Positions 37,493 to 48,023 of a stretch of 64,000 bases of DNA are shown piece after piece. This stretch comes from Durusdinium trenchii (taxonomy: Eukaryota > Sar > Dinophyceae > Suessiales > Symbiodiniaceae). The stretch is taken from the NCBI GenBank assembly GCA_963970005.1, contig CAXAMN010001137.1, positions 8,796 to 72,795 on the forward strand. Direction: 5' to 3'. The position numbers and the translations under genes are program-made. The notes under the pieces were generated by a model. That model saw only the letters and a program-made list of their open reading frames with translations, did not search any database and was not told the DNA's origin. Each line of letters starts with the position of its first letter. Within the stretch, counting starts at the first letter, position 1.

Positions 37493-38969
37493 ATGATGGA
37501 GGGGGGCACTTGTGCCCCCGATCCAGAGGAGGCAGCAAAGCTGCTGAGCCTCTTGAGCGAGGTGGGCCTCACTGGGTCCAAACTAGCTGTGAGCCATGGA
37601 AGCAAGGCCACGCTAGCAAGGCAGCTGGCTGATCGGCTGGGTCTGGAGGTGAAGGCTTGGCATACAGCCTTTATCCAAGGACAAGTACGGGAAGCCGTGC
37701 AGATGGCGGACCTTGATGAGCGCCTCACTGGGTCCACGTCGACGAGGTCCATCCAGAACATGCTCGATGCCAGAGCCGTGATGGAGAAGGAAAAGGAGAA
37801 AGCCCTCGAGCCTGTGGAGGCAGCTCTTGTCCTCCCCATGATTCCGAAGAGGGGGACTCTTGGGCGGACAGTCCGCTTGAGGAGTGGGCGGATTGCAGCG
37901 GAGGAGGAAGTGAATGAGAAGGTCGTGAAGACGTTGATTGACGAGTTAGAGATCTACAAGGCCCCTATATTGGATGAGGTGATGAAGGCCAAGAATCCTG
38001 CAAGGGCAAAGGACGCCCTCCTGGGGAAGTACCGTCTGTCGACGATCAGGCGGTATCTTGCATCCTGGCAGCGCTTCCGACTATGGTCGAACTGCTTGGG
38101 GAAGCCGGGACAGAGGCCGACGTCCGTGACCTTGGTCGACTATATGTACGCAAGAGAAGAGGAAGGTATGGGCCCATCCATACCATTGGCCGTAAGCACC
38201 GCAGTTGCATGGTTTGAGAAGACGGCTGGAACGGCTGAGGAGGAGAGGATGATGAACCAGGATTTCCCGCAGATGGTCATGAAGGAGTTGACACGGATGC
38301 TGGAGCAAAAGGCGCCACCAGTTAGGCGGGCGCCCCGCTGGCTGGGATGCTTCATTGCGCCCATGGAGACATTGGTGGTCGACAGGGCGGTGCAATTTGA
38401 AGTGAGAGTTTGTGCTTGGTTCAAGCTCATCAAGCTATGGGGTTCGATGAGGTTTGATGATGCAGCACATTTAGAAGACCTCTGAGTTGAGGTTCTACGA
38501 TGGCCAACTGATCGGGATAATGCACCAGACCAAGACGACTGGAGCAGGCAAACGTGTCCGAGAACTTCCGATCTTCATCGCGAAGGAGGCCTACGTGCTG
38601 CAAGAGGAGTGGTTGGCGGTAGGCTTCGAGCTGGTGAAGACCCAGATGCCAAAGGACAGGACGTTCTTGTTCCCGGAGGGGTGTTTCTACGGCACACGCT
38701 ATGGGGCATCGCATTATATGCGGAGGCCGTGGCTGGGAGCGCGAGGACGATGGCATTGCTGGAGGGATACGATGGTCAGTTGATTCCTTCAGGTTGGGAG
38801 AGGTTTTGGTCTGAGCACAGCGAGAACCCTTCCCAGCGGACTCGCTGCACTGGGGGTTGAGAAGGATAGCAGGGACCTGCTTGGCCGCTACCAGTGGAGG
38901 AAGAGGCGGGGGTCGCACCTCAGAGCAAGAGAGACAAGTCACATCGCATGTGAGAGGGTAGGTGCATAG
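37493..38969 (+). pseudogene. Tyrosine recombinase of element 1, frameshifted
   Basis: ATG at 37493, six bases after A1. Residues about 1-160 are an acidic/helical N-terminus. The region encoded at about 38000-38330 is the SAM-like core-binding domain (STIRRYLASWQRFRLWSNCL). The catalytic domain starts at LIKLWGSMRFDDAAHL, with the first catalytic Arg. A one-base insertion near 38474 shifts frame. The protein continues as LRFYDGQLIG and KTTGAGKRVRELPIFIA, shifts again near 38700 (SARTMALLEGYDG) and once more near 38830 (TLPSGLAALGV, RDLLGRY). The histidine box is disrupted by the third lesion, so the second catalytic Arg is not visible. In DIRS elements this enzyme integrates the circular cDNA and usually lies at the 3' end; here it is first. 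Confidence 0.82.
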
Positions 38970-39070
38970 CATGCACTGCAAGGCACCGCTGTGTCAGCGA
39001 CAGCATCGCATGCTGCATACCTGAACGGTTCAATCAGGTCGGGCGGGGGCGCTCTTAGAGGGGCGTTGAC

Positions 39071-40303
39071 ATGCCGCGCGCAGCGATCACTGAGGATGAG
39101 GGCAAGAAGGCGCTTGAGGTAGCAGGTACTGACATCAAGTACCTCTTCTCAAGGCATGAGGTGAGCATAGACAACCAGAAGTTGTTCTTTCACCATGGGG
39201 TGACTACCCTTGAGAAGTTGTCGAACTTCGCGAAGGATCGAGACGATCTCGTCACGGTCCTCAAAGATCACTGGGAACTCGATGCAGAGAGGTCTTTAGA
39301 TGAGCGGGTGCAAGTTGCTGCAATTACATGTGCGTTCGGTAATGCAAGGACCAGGAGCCAGAAGGCGGCGGAGGTCGACGCAGAGTATGATACGCTGCAG
39401 TGGTCCCGGCCCGTGGTTGCAGGGGAATGGGCAGCAATGCGTGCGGCCCTGGAGAAGAGGTACGGCCAGCTGGACGACAAGGTGTACCCTCCAAAGAGTT
39501 AATCGAGAAGAAATTGTCAGAGGTTGAAGGGGGTGAATACAGGGCCGAAGAGCTGACCGAAGTTGTGTCAAAAGAGGAAGTCGAGCCCGATGGAGTCGTG
39601 CCCATTTGGGACTCCAAGGGCCGTTTGGCCATGCGCAAGGCCTCAACAAAAATGCCAGAACCGGCAAACGCTGAGGAACTTCGGCGGCGCTTGACCATCT
39701 GGAAGAATGCAATGGTCATGATATCCCTGAAGCATTTGAACCGGCGTGAGCTTCAGGGTGCACGGGAGGAGACAGTAGAGCAATACAAGGACTACCTCCT
39801 GGGTGACTATGTGTATGGGCTCAGCGCCAAGGACGCAGAAGGCCAAACCTTTGCAGCACCACCATGGAAGTTGATCATTGCGTATGAGCGGGCCATTCGA
39901 AAGCAAGCCGTGAGGATCACAAATACAGAAGGGAAGCCTTTGACGGTAGCCCTAAAGACAGCATGGAAAGATGCAACAGTCAAGGAGCGGAACTTCACGA
40001 CACCGCTTGCACTCTATGCAAAGAGGCCAACGCCACCATGGAGGGAGCAGCCGGCTCAGAAGTGGGCGGCAACCGAGAAGGGCTCCAAGGGGAAAGAGAA
40101 GGGCAAGTCGAAGAAAGGCAAGGGCAAGGGAAGCAGTGCACACTGCGCAACGCACACACCTGATGGTGAATTGATTTGCTTCCGCTACAACACACCAGGA
40201 GAGAAATGCAAGGCCAGCAAGTGCAAGTACCGCCATGTGTGCGGGATTTGTTACAGTGACAAACGAATGCAGCCCAAAGACTCGAAAGGAGGCAAGGGCA
40301 CCT
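39071..40303 (+). pseudogene. Gag-like protein with CCCH zinc finger, one frameshift
   Basis: Starts MPRAAITEDEGKKALEV. A one-base deletion near 39490 separates an N-terminal part (39071-39502) from the remainder, which reads on in another frame as KELIEKKLSEVEGG. The N-terminal half is helical. The C-terminus has a Lys/Gly-rich linker (about 40075-40135) followed by C-x9-C-x4-C-x3-H (CKASKCKYRHVCGICYS), a CCCH-type finger expected to bind the element RNA. The position between recombinase and RT, plus the nucleic-acid-binding tail, fit a gag role. I infer this from architecture; the N-terminal half is not recognised. Confidence 0.72.
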
Positions 40304-40330
40304 GACACGAACGGGGCGAAGTGAGGGACT

Positions 40331-41031
40331 TTGAAAGTCCTGTACGTGTTTTCGGGGAAGAAGCGTCGCAACTCAGTTGCAGGTTTTCTCCGGAGGCTTG
40401 CGCAACGAAAGGGTGTTCGTGTGGAGATCACAGAATTGGACATCCAATCTGACCGACGTACAGATTTCACCATACCGTCAGCGCAGAAGAAGTGGCTACA
40501 GTTGATTGCTCAACGCATCTACTATGCCGTAATTGTCACGCCACCCTGTTCGACCTTTTCGAGAGCAGTGTGGGCAAATGATTTGGGTCCGTTCCCATTG
40601 AGGAGCTCAATCTATACCCGAGAGGGTTCCCCTGGAACAGGACAGAGCGTTTTCACAAGGCAGAATTCGGGACGATTTTAGCTGACTTTTCCTTTGAAGC
40701 ATTGAAACGTCAGTTTGCGTGCAAGCGCCGTGTGGGGCTGATGGAACAGCCAGAAGACTTGGGCCGAACTCACTACGAAAGGATCCCAGGGCATCAACCT
40801 GCTTCAATGTGGCAGTTTGTGCAGTTTATTAGTCAGCTTTTGGAGATTGACGGTACCCAGACTGTTGTGTTCGCACAGTCGGACTTTGGTACGACCTCGC
40901 CCAAGCCGACCAGATTCTTGATGCGTATTTTTGCACCCTTGCATCCTGCGATGCACTTGGGCCCTCCTCAATTTGACGAGCAAGGCTGGTACTTGGGACC
41001 CCTGCCACGTCAATCAGGGGCGCCCCTCTGA
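40331..41031 (+). pseudogene. Cytosine-methyltransferase-like domain of element 1, frameshifted
   Basis: KVLYVFSGKKRRNSVAG resembles the cofactor-binding start, and VIVTPPCSTFSRA carries the PPC catalytic motif of C5-type methyltransferases, with MEQPEDLG as a later motif. A frameshift near 40614 breaks the protein. DIRS elements often carry a DNA-methyltransferase-like domain of unproved role. Here it precedes the RT, whereas in classic DIRS1 it follows RNase H. Confidence 0.68.
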
Positions 41032-41154
41032 TCGGTAAGACGAATGGGGTGTTCCGCACGGCCCAGTCAGCAGCGTGGCCTCCTGCACTCTGCCGGTGGA
41101 CGGCAGAAGCCATTCTCCTTCCTGAAAGAGTGTATGGGGGGGGGTGAGAAGACT

Positions 41155-42498
41155 ATGGCAACCTCAGCTTCAAAAGTGGCTGCAAAGAAGTGTTTTGAGG
41201 CACCATTTCGTGATGGAGGGGGGCTTGCTTCACCGGGGAGATGGACTCCGGATGACAGGAAGATGTTAGATGGGAAAGAATGGGTGAGTGTGAGACATCA
41301 GTTGCTCCTGGCGGCGGTTCGTCGCTTGGGTAGTGTTGCTGAGGTTGAGAAAGAGGCCTTCCGGATGGCAAGAGGGGGCGATGCGTTTCGGCTTGTCAGA
41401 GATGAGGTTTTCCTGCGCGAGGTCAGGGATATCCTGGTGGAGAAGCTTGGTCTTGCAAAACAGGAGGCTCCTGAAGCGGGCCAGCCGTTCTTCTTGGGCA
41501 TCATGCAAGACGTCCTCGGGAAGGCGGAGGATCCAGATTGGGCCTTCCAGGCCAAGGTTGGGCTACCGCTGGGCGTGATCAATGACCTCCCGAGGACCCT
41601 GGCTATCTTCGAGGAGCAGGTGCGTTGGAACCTGGAGAGTGAGGACGGTGGCAGTGCAGTATGGCAAAAGGACAACTATGCATCTGCCGCAGAACATGAA
41701 AAGTACTTGGTGGAGCACCTCGAGCAAGAGGTTTCAGAGGGCCTCACGATGAAGATGAGTGAGGTTGAATTCGTGGAGACCTTCGGTGAGAACAGGGCGG
41801 TAGCGGCTTTGGCGGTCCTGGTGGAGGATGAGTTGTCCGGAAAGAAGCGGGTCATACATGATGGCGCCCATGGAGTCAGAGTGAACCATCGCATCGGCAC
41901 TGCTGGAAGAGTATAGGCAGGGCATGTGGCAGTGTTGTCCTTGGTGGGCGACTTTGCAAAGGCACACCGGAGGTTCAAATACTTGGAGGAGGAACAGGGC
42001 TTTTTGGCCTGCAAGGCCTCAACCACAGCGGTGTCAACAAGGTCGGCGCGTTCGGGGTTGCTTCGACACCCTACTGGTGGGCGCGGCTGAGTGCGGCCTT
42101 GATGAGGTTAGTCTATTGGGTGTTGGGCGACGCATTTCCCAATGACATGTTGCTATATGCAGACGACCTCGAGCTCCTCGCTATAGGACGTGGAGGGCGC
42201 ATTGGTGGCGTGCTGGCTTACGCCCTTATGGCGGCTTTGGGAGCTCCCTTCAAGTGGGCAAAGCAGAGGTGGCCTCGTCACTGAGTGGGTTGGTCTAACT
42301 ACCAACTACCAGACCTTTTCGATGGGACTTTCCGAGAAGCGAGCAGGGTGGATTGTCGGATGGGTTGAATCCCTGAGGGTACGAAAGGAGGTCACGTACC
42401 ATGAATTTGCGGCTGGGCTCGGAAGGTTTGGTTTTTCTGCGCTCGCCTTGCCTTGGGAAAGACCACTCCTCGGCCCCTTGTATGTTTGGAATGGGTAG
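41155..42498 (+). pseudogene. Reverse transcriptase of element 1, frameshifted
   Basis: ATG at 41155. An N-terminal region ends in KKRVIHDGAHGVRVNHRI, the finger region of DIRS-type RTs. Frame is lost after 41910, resumes as LSLVGDFAKAHRRFKYLEEE (about 41935-42005), shifts to VNKVGAFGVASTPYWWARLS (about 42030-42090), and reaches the catalytic LLYADDLELLA near 42150. The thumb and connection follow (about 42270-42498). At least three lesions make it inactive. Confidence 0.82.
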
Positions 42499-42522
42499 CA
42501 CAGAGACTCAGGGAAGGGGTAC

Positions 42523-43152
42523 ATGGAGATGGTCAGGAGGCCCTTGGCTGGGTGTGGAAGGGCGTTGAGGATTTGGACAGATGCAAAAGCAACCGAGCAG
42601 GCCGCATGGGTTGGGGGGTGGCTTGAGGAGCGTGAGAACAGCAAAGAATGTCGTTGGTTTTCGTTGCAGGTCACCGAAGCTAGTGCCCCTTGGCTTTACT
42701 ACAGGGGAAGAAATCCGAAGAGAGTCATTGCGGCCTTGGAGTTATTGGCGTCCTTGGTTGCTTTGAAGCTATGGCTGAGGGAGCCTGGCGACACGGCAGA
42801 GGTGAGGGCAGAGGCCTTTACTGACAAGTGGGGCAACGCATTCATACTTCGCAAGGGGCTTTCGACAAAGTTTCCAGTCACCTTGCTGGTCATTGAGGTG
42901 GCCGAGACTCTCAGGAGATATGACGCTTTCGCCACGCTCACGTGGGTGAGGAGAGATGGCAATGTTTTGGCAGACGCCTTGACGAATGAGGATTTTAGCT
43001 CCTTCGAGCCACAGAAGAGAGAGAACGTTGAAGAGGAGAAATTGCAATGGTTCGTATGGATAAACGGCTGCAACGGAGTGAAGAATTGTTCAACGAGATC
43101 AAAGAGCACAAGAAGGAGAAGAGCGAGAGAAAGCCCAAGCTGGGAGGCATGA
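42523..43152 (+). pseudogene. RNase H domain of element 1
   Basis: RIWTDAKATEQAAWVGGWLE supplies the first acidic residue, AALELLASLVALKLW the Glu helix, EAFTDKWGNAFIL the next Asp, and LTWVRRDGNVLADALTNEDF the final conserved Asp. This is the DIRS/Caulimovirus-like RNase H layout. The ORF is open through about 43150 and ends 37 bp before B1, so RNase H is the last domain of the element. Confidence 0.8.
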
Positions 43153-43188
43153 AGAGTACTTCGGGCGTTGGAAGTCCTGACTGAAAGT

Positions 43189-43308
43189 GGGACAGTCTAT
43201 ACCTGAGACGCTCTCAGGTATAGCCGGCAGGAGCTTGATCCAACTGAAAAAAAAGGTGCGCTTGCCTTCTTTGCGGTTTTTGGTTTGTTACAAGACCCCC
43301 TGCAGAAT
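43189..43308 (+). repeat. B1 split direct repeat
   Basis: 120 bp, paired with B2. Contains a perfect inverted repeat with 12-bp arms around CGC (CTATACCTGAGA and its complement) at its left end, then GTGCGCTTGCCTTC and a right end at CCCCTGCAGAAT. Confidence 0.9.
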
Positions 43309-43380
43309 ACACTCATGACACGTCATGACAGTATTTTGCATCTAGTCTTGTTAGGCTCGAGGGCAGGTGAATCTTCCTTT
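43309..43380 (+). repeat. A2 split direct repeat
   Basis: Second copy of A1, abutting B1 without a gap. An 80-bp spacer (43381-43460) with CACCTGGCAGGTGGG-like short palindromes separates it from B2. Confidence 0.9.
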
Positions 43381-43460
43381 CCCTGCCCCACCCTCCCGGA
43401 AATTCACCTGGCAGGTGGGACGCTTCCCAGATCAGGTGGGCCTGCGACGCTCGTGGGACG

Positions 43461-43580
43461 GGGACAGTCTATACCTGAGACGCTCTCAGGTATAGCCGGC
43501 AGGAGCTTGATCCAACTGAAAAAACAGGTGCGCTTGCCTTCTTTGCGGTTTTTGGTTTGTTACAAGACCCCCTGCAGAAT
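43461..43580 (+). repeat. B2 split direct repeat, right terminus of element 1
   Basis: Matches B1 nearly base for base and keeps the perfect 12-bp inverted repeat. The next bases, TATACTGTAAATA, resemble those just after R2 (TATACTGTGAATA at 48025). Confidence 0.88.
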
Positions 43581-43953
43581 TATACTGTAAATATGGAAGT
43601 GCTTGCACGAGAAGATTGAAAGTGTAGTGGTCTGACGTGGCCAAAACGGCTCAAAGGATTGAATTTGTCTGATGCCATGAAAATCGAAGGGCTCATCCTG
43701 GCCTGCCTTTGTCAATTGGTCCAGGTGGGTCTCAAGGAGAGCTTTCGAGCCTCTAGCGATCTTTTGCCATCAGCTTCAGTATCTTCAACCAGCTGCATTT
43801 GTGAGTGTCATTGCCATCCTGCTCACCTTATCTTTGAGTCAACCACGCGCAAGACTTTTGGAATTCTCCTTTGCTCCTTTGTCCTTGGCTGGCTCTCGTC
43901 CTATCGATTTCGTTTGATCCCGACTGTGGAGCCCAGCCCACGAAGAAAAGGAC

Positions 43954-45283
43954 ATGGAATCCTTACTGCAGATAGTGCCTGGCCAGACGTTGGCCGTCTT
44001 CTACGAAGATGACACAGTCTGGCACGAAAGGATTGCCATATGGCGCCAGGAGGATGGTGTCTGGATGGTGCTCACCCCTGACAACGACAGCTACGTAGAA
44101 GACCTGAGAGGTGTGGACTTCAATGGAGGAGATGGGCCTTGTCTTCCGCCAGAAGCCAACGGATGACGAATTCAAGACCTTGGTGAAGGACTCCTTTCGT
44201 GATTTGTCACGAAGTGAAGGTTTTGACCAGGCATGGAGACCCCCAACCGTCATGGACATGAAGGGTGTCTCTCATCCTACAGCCTCATTTTTAGGAAACT
44301 TGCTGCCCTTGAGAAGAATCACTCGAAAAGGTGGTGGGGTGCTCGAAGGAGAAGTCCTCGAGGCAGAGGATTTAGAGGAAGCGCAGGTGAAGTTCAAGGA
44401 CAGTGTTCAGAGAGCAGCCTTGCCACCAGCAGGGAAGGAATGGACATGTATGGAAGACAAGCCTCCTTTTCAACGAGGAGAGGTTGCGACCATTGACCCC
44501 AGCAAGGATGTGATGGTAGAAGACATGGCTTTTGTGAAGATGGACGCCGGTTGGCTTTTTTGTCGTCTCATGGACGAGTCTTCCCGCGACGGTCTGCTCA
44601 AAAGCTTGGGCAGCAGTGACTTTACCCCACAAGACCTGAAAGGAAAGGAGGAGCCGACAGACGAGCGCCCGGATGCCCGAACCCTCTTCGTCGACTTTGA
44701 CGAGCAAGGTGTGCGCCTCAAGGACTGGAGGAAGTTTGCGCAGGAGACTACTCCTACCCTGACTGGCCGCGTGAAGGCCCCAGCACCGTGATGCACAAGT
44801 TCGGGGGCGATCCTCGGCAGTGTCTTCAGCTTTGGGCAAGACAGAAGGGGATCTATGAGACCGACCGGGTGATGCATGAGCTTCGCTGCCTGACAGATTC
44901 TTTTTACTATGGTGGCACTTTTGACCAGCTGAACCTCCCAGTTTTAGCCAGCACGGAGGTCCTCGCCAGGCGAATTCAGTCGATAGTGGAAGCCTACTCT
45001 GCCGCCTGACTGGTCCAACTCCAAGCTCTTTTCAGGCTACCAGGGCCCAGAAGATCTGGTGTCGCCTCAGTTGCGGAGTTGGGCAGCTCGACGTGGCAAA
45101 GAAGAGGCCGACATTTCCCAAGCCAGAGCCCGCATCCGCGAGCTACGAAAAGGAGGATCTGCTTCAGTGAGTGATGAGGCGGCTTTAGCAGTAGCAGAAG
45201 GTTCAGTTCCCTCCGGCGCCAACCCAAAGAAGCGACCAGCCAAGGGCCGTGGTCGCGCCTTGGAGGCGCGGTCAGGCGCATGA
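43954..45283 (+). pseudogene. Gag-like ORF of element 2, broken
   Basis: ATG at 43954 (MESLLQIVPGQTLAVFYEDD), then a frame change near 44130 into VFRQKPTDDEFKTLVKDSF, and GEVATIDPSKDVMVEDMAF near 44480-44535. It reads through to about 44790, shifts into FGGDPRQCLQLWARQKGIYE (to 45009), and shifts again into a Lys/Arg-rich tail at 45059-45283. Composition and position fit a nucleocapsid-like protein; I recognise it only as a type repeated in symbiodiniacean genomes. At least three frameshifts. Confidence 0.6.
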
Positions 45284-45808
45284 GTTCAATGCCGGCTGCG
45301 GCGCTACAAGAATGCCACCAGGCCTGCGCTCGCAGAGGAGCATTTTCCCTCTGCCTTTGGTGAATGTTTCTGAGGATGTCTTTTACCACAGCCGCAGACA
45401 GTCTCAGAGGCATGGCCGGGCGACTGCATGGAGAGATGAATGAAGCTATTTTGTCTCTGAATTGGATGCAAGGTTTTGGTTTTTCAGCTCCAGTTGCGGG
45501 AGATCTCAGCCCGCTCCAAATGGAATGCCTGAATCGAATTCGGGTTTGGCAACTACCGCTAGTGATCTTGGTGACCTGGCGAGAGAGCCAACTCAGGAGG
45601 CAGCCTTTAAAGGATTTGCTCCACGGGGAGACGGATTATTTTGAACCTTCTTCCGCAATCTCACTCGCGCCCTACAATCTCAAGCTCATCTCACTGCCTT
45701 CTAGTTTGATGGAAGCCGCGCGTGCGATGACACTGTCGGACCAATGGCCAAACAACGAAGCGGACAAGCCAAGAGGCTTCGAGCCTTGGAGCCACCCATT
45801 TTCACCGA

Positions 45809-46992
45809 ATGGAGCGCTTGGTCCCAAAGCAGCAGCCACGCCGGCTAAGCTCTCCACAAGTGAAACAACACGTCACTTCCCTGGAGCAACCAGCCAATGT
45901 AAGCTGCATCCCACAGCGAAGCAAGAGGTCAACTCACAGCTCCGACTCCAGTTCAGAGACGACAGAAGCCAAGCCGCTGACAAAACAGAAGCTTCTGGTG
46001 CGCAGAGGTCGCCGCCGCCTGCGGCTGTATCTGGACGAAATTCTGGAAGCTCAGTCGCAAGGGCTGACTCTTCTGGAGAAAAAGGCCGTCCAGACCAAGA
46101 CAGAGAAGTACTACTTGGCGGAATTCCACCAGTTCAAAGCATATGCGCAGAAGACCCATCTGAGCCTGTCAAATGCTGCAGGAATGGACCACGCCTTGTG
46201 CCAGTACATGACAGCAAAGTTTTTGGAAGGCCATCCCGCCCATCGCGGAGACAAACTGATGGCTGCCGTCTGCCATCTCCATGCCAGTTGTGGGCGCCAT
46301 GGGTCCAAATCCCTACATCGCGCCAACCGCGCTCTCAAGGGGTGGAGGCGATTGGCACCTGGCCAGAGCCGCAAAGCCTTCCCACTTGCAGTATGGTCAG
46401 CGATTTGCGTGGAGATGGTTCGCCAGCAGCAAGTCAGGATGGCGTTGTTCACCATCTTGGGTCTGGCGTCCTATGCCCGGCCATCAGAACTATTATCAGC
46501 TTGCAGAGTCTTCTCGCTGGTTCCACCAACTCCTATGCGCATATGCGCAGCAGAACTGGGTCACCCCTCCAAGACGAACGAGTTCGACGACTCTCTCTTG
46601 CTGGACACACCATACCTGCTGCCATGGGCACCAACGCTTTTGAAAGAGCTGCGTGCCCAGCCGCGGCGCCAGCCGCTGTGGGACTTCATGTACTCAGATT
46701 ATTCCCATGTCTTTTCCCAAGCTGCCAAGAGCCTGAACGTGGAAGTGACCCCGTACCACCTTCGTCACTCCGGCCCCTCGATTGACGGAGCCGCAACATC
46801 AGGTCGTTGCTGGAAGCGCAGAAGAGAGGTCGGTGGAAGAGTCACAAAAGCGTCACCAGGTACGAGCGAGCTGCGCGCTTGGCGGCCAACTTCCAAGAAT
46901 TGCCCCTCCGCGTCCAGCGCCACTGCCTTCACGCCGAACAAGCGCTCGGGGATGTGATGCTGGGCCGTATCAGCCCACCAGCGCCACCTTGA
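45809..46992 (+). pseudogene. Tyrosine recombinase of element 2, frameshifted near the 3' end
   Basis: A helical N-terminal domain (KTEKYYLAEFHQFKAYAQKT) precedes the catalytic domain. LASYARPSELLSA carries the first catalytic Arg. VEVTPYHLRHSGPSID near 46740-46785 carries the H-x-x-R box. A frame change near 46800 leads to KRGRWKSHKSVTRYERAARL (46810-46880), with the GRW and the nucleophile Tyr. All expected catalytic positions are visible across the two frames, so only a recent lesion separates it from an intact enzyme. Confidence 0.8.
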
Positions 46993-47762
46993 GACGCAAG
47001 ATTGCAGATATGTGGCTGCGGCTGATCTTTTCTCTGGCAGACTCTGGCGCAGGAGGAGTGGCGCATCAAGTGAGACGGCTGGGCTTTTGCGCTAAAGAGT
47101 GGGACATTGAGCATGGGAATCGTTTTGATCTGATGAAGCCGACAGTCGTGAAAAGACTTTTGAAAGACATCGCAGCAGGTAGAATTTTGGCCGCGACGCT
47201 AAGTCCTCCTGACACTAGTTTTTCAACGGCCCGTGATCGCGCAAAAGTACTCCGGTCAGAGCAGTTCCCTTGGGGTCTCCCTCGGCATCTTCTTTCTGAA
47301 CATGAATCGCAGAGAGTTATTTTAGGAAACAGCTGGTTTGAGACTTGCTTCAAGGTGATCTCGTGCCTACAGTCGTACCGAGTGCCGTGGATTCTAGAAC
47401 ACCCTGCAAGTTCCAAACGCTGGTTCCTTCCACCAATGACACCTCTCCTGGAGCAATGCTTGTTGCTGGAAGTTGATCTTTGCCAATTTGGAGCCCCATG
47501 GAAAAAACGGACCAAACTCCTTTGTGGCAACTTCGATTTGCAGGACACAGCTCGCCTGCTTCGTGGCTGCGGCGGCGTTGGAGGCTGGTGCTGTAAAAAC
47601 AAGGAAACGACATTTTCAACTCACCGGTTTTTCCAGGTCTCATGGGGGCATCCCATGGACCAAAGTTGCTGAACAATACCCTAAAGAACTCAGCAAACAG
47701 TTAGCCTTCGTTCTCACAGCACCCTCCCATTGCATCTCTGCCCACCCTGCGAACATTGCCTG
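46990..47762 (+). pseudogene. Methyltransferase-like domain of element 2
   Basis: The frame 47010-47672 reads ILAATLSPPDTSFSTARDRA, where the catalytic PPC of cytosine methylases is PPD. It continues through PWGLPRHLL, VPWILEHPASSKRW and WKKRTKLLCGNFDLQDTARL. A frameshift near 47600 moves to HFQLTGFSRSHGGIPWTKVA and ends at 47761. The loss of Cys suggests a dead enzyme, or a family that does not methylate. Its pairing directly after a recombinase ORF is the mirror of element 1. Confidence 0.65.
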
Positions 47763-47963
47763 ATTCGGGGCATGATTTGGGAAGCGGCGACAGTCTGCAT
47801 GCCTCATTTTTTGATGATGAGTGATGAGATCTATTTTCTTTTGAGACCACGCCAGCTGCGAGAGTTCAAGCTGNNNNNNNNNNTTTCTCTTTTGTGCGGA
47901 GGCCAAGACTGTGCGAGAGGAGGTTTGAGAAATGATGCGCTGCTGAGCGGTACTGGAAGTCTA

Positions 47964-48023
47964 TGGTGCAGTGGAGCTATTTTGTAAGCTGTCAAAGAGA
48001 TTGCCTGATTTGAAGAGAGATAA
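47964..48023. repeat. 60-bp flanking repeat R2
   Basis: Identical to R1 (37355-37414). Here the repeat runs straight on into ATATACTGTGAATA with no element inserted. Confidence 0.85.

Larger units (their letters stand above)
37416..43580 (+). mobile_element. DIRS-order retrotransposon with split direct repeats, degenerate
   Basis: Termini: A1 (37416-37487) at the left, then B1 (43189-43308), A2 (43309-43380) and B2 (43461-43580) at the right. A1 and A2 differ at one of 72 positions. B1 and B2 are 120 bp and nearly identical. The A1...B1-A2-B2 layout is the split-direct-repeat structure of PAT/Ngaro-like DIRS elements, which integrate through a tyrosine recombinase from a circular intermediate and make no target duplication. 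Coding order is recombinase, gag with CCCH finger, methyltransferase-like, reverse transcriptase, RNase H, all on the plus strand. Every ORF carries frameshifts, so this copy is dead, but the near-identical repeats imply it inserted fairly recently. Confidence 0.88.
43581..47963 (+). mobile_element. Second retroelement fragment: gag-like, recombinase, methyltransferase-like
   Basis: Plus-strand ORF pieces at 43954-45283 (gag-like), 45364-45800 (possible RT-region remnant), 45809-46992 (tyrosine recombinase) and 46990-47762 (methyltransferase-like). No YxDD motif or RNase H is visible, so the polymerase part seems deleted between about 45500 and 45809. An assembly gap of ten N lies at 47874-47883. 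It shares no long similarity with element 1 by eye. It is followed by R2 at 47964. Confidence 0.7.

Noticed and set aside
46782..47010. Upstream part of the ORF that contains the methyltransferase-like domain
   Set aside because: The first 75 or so codons are a shadow of the recombinase C-terminus in another frame.
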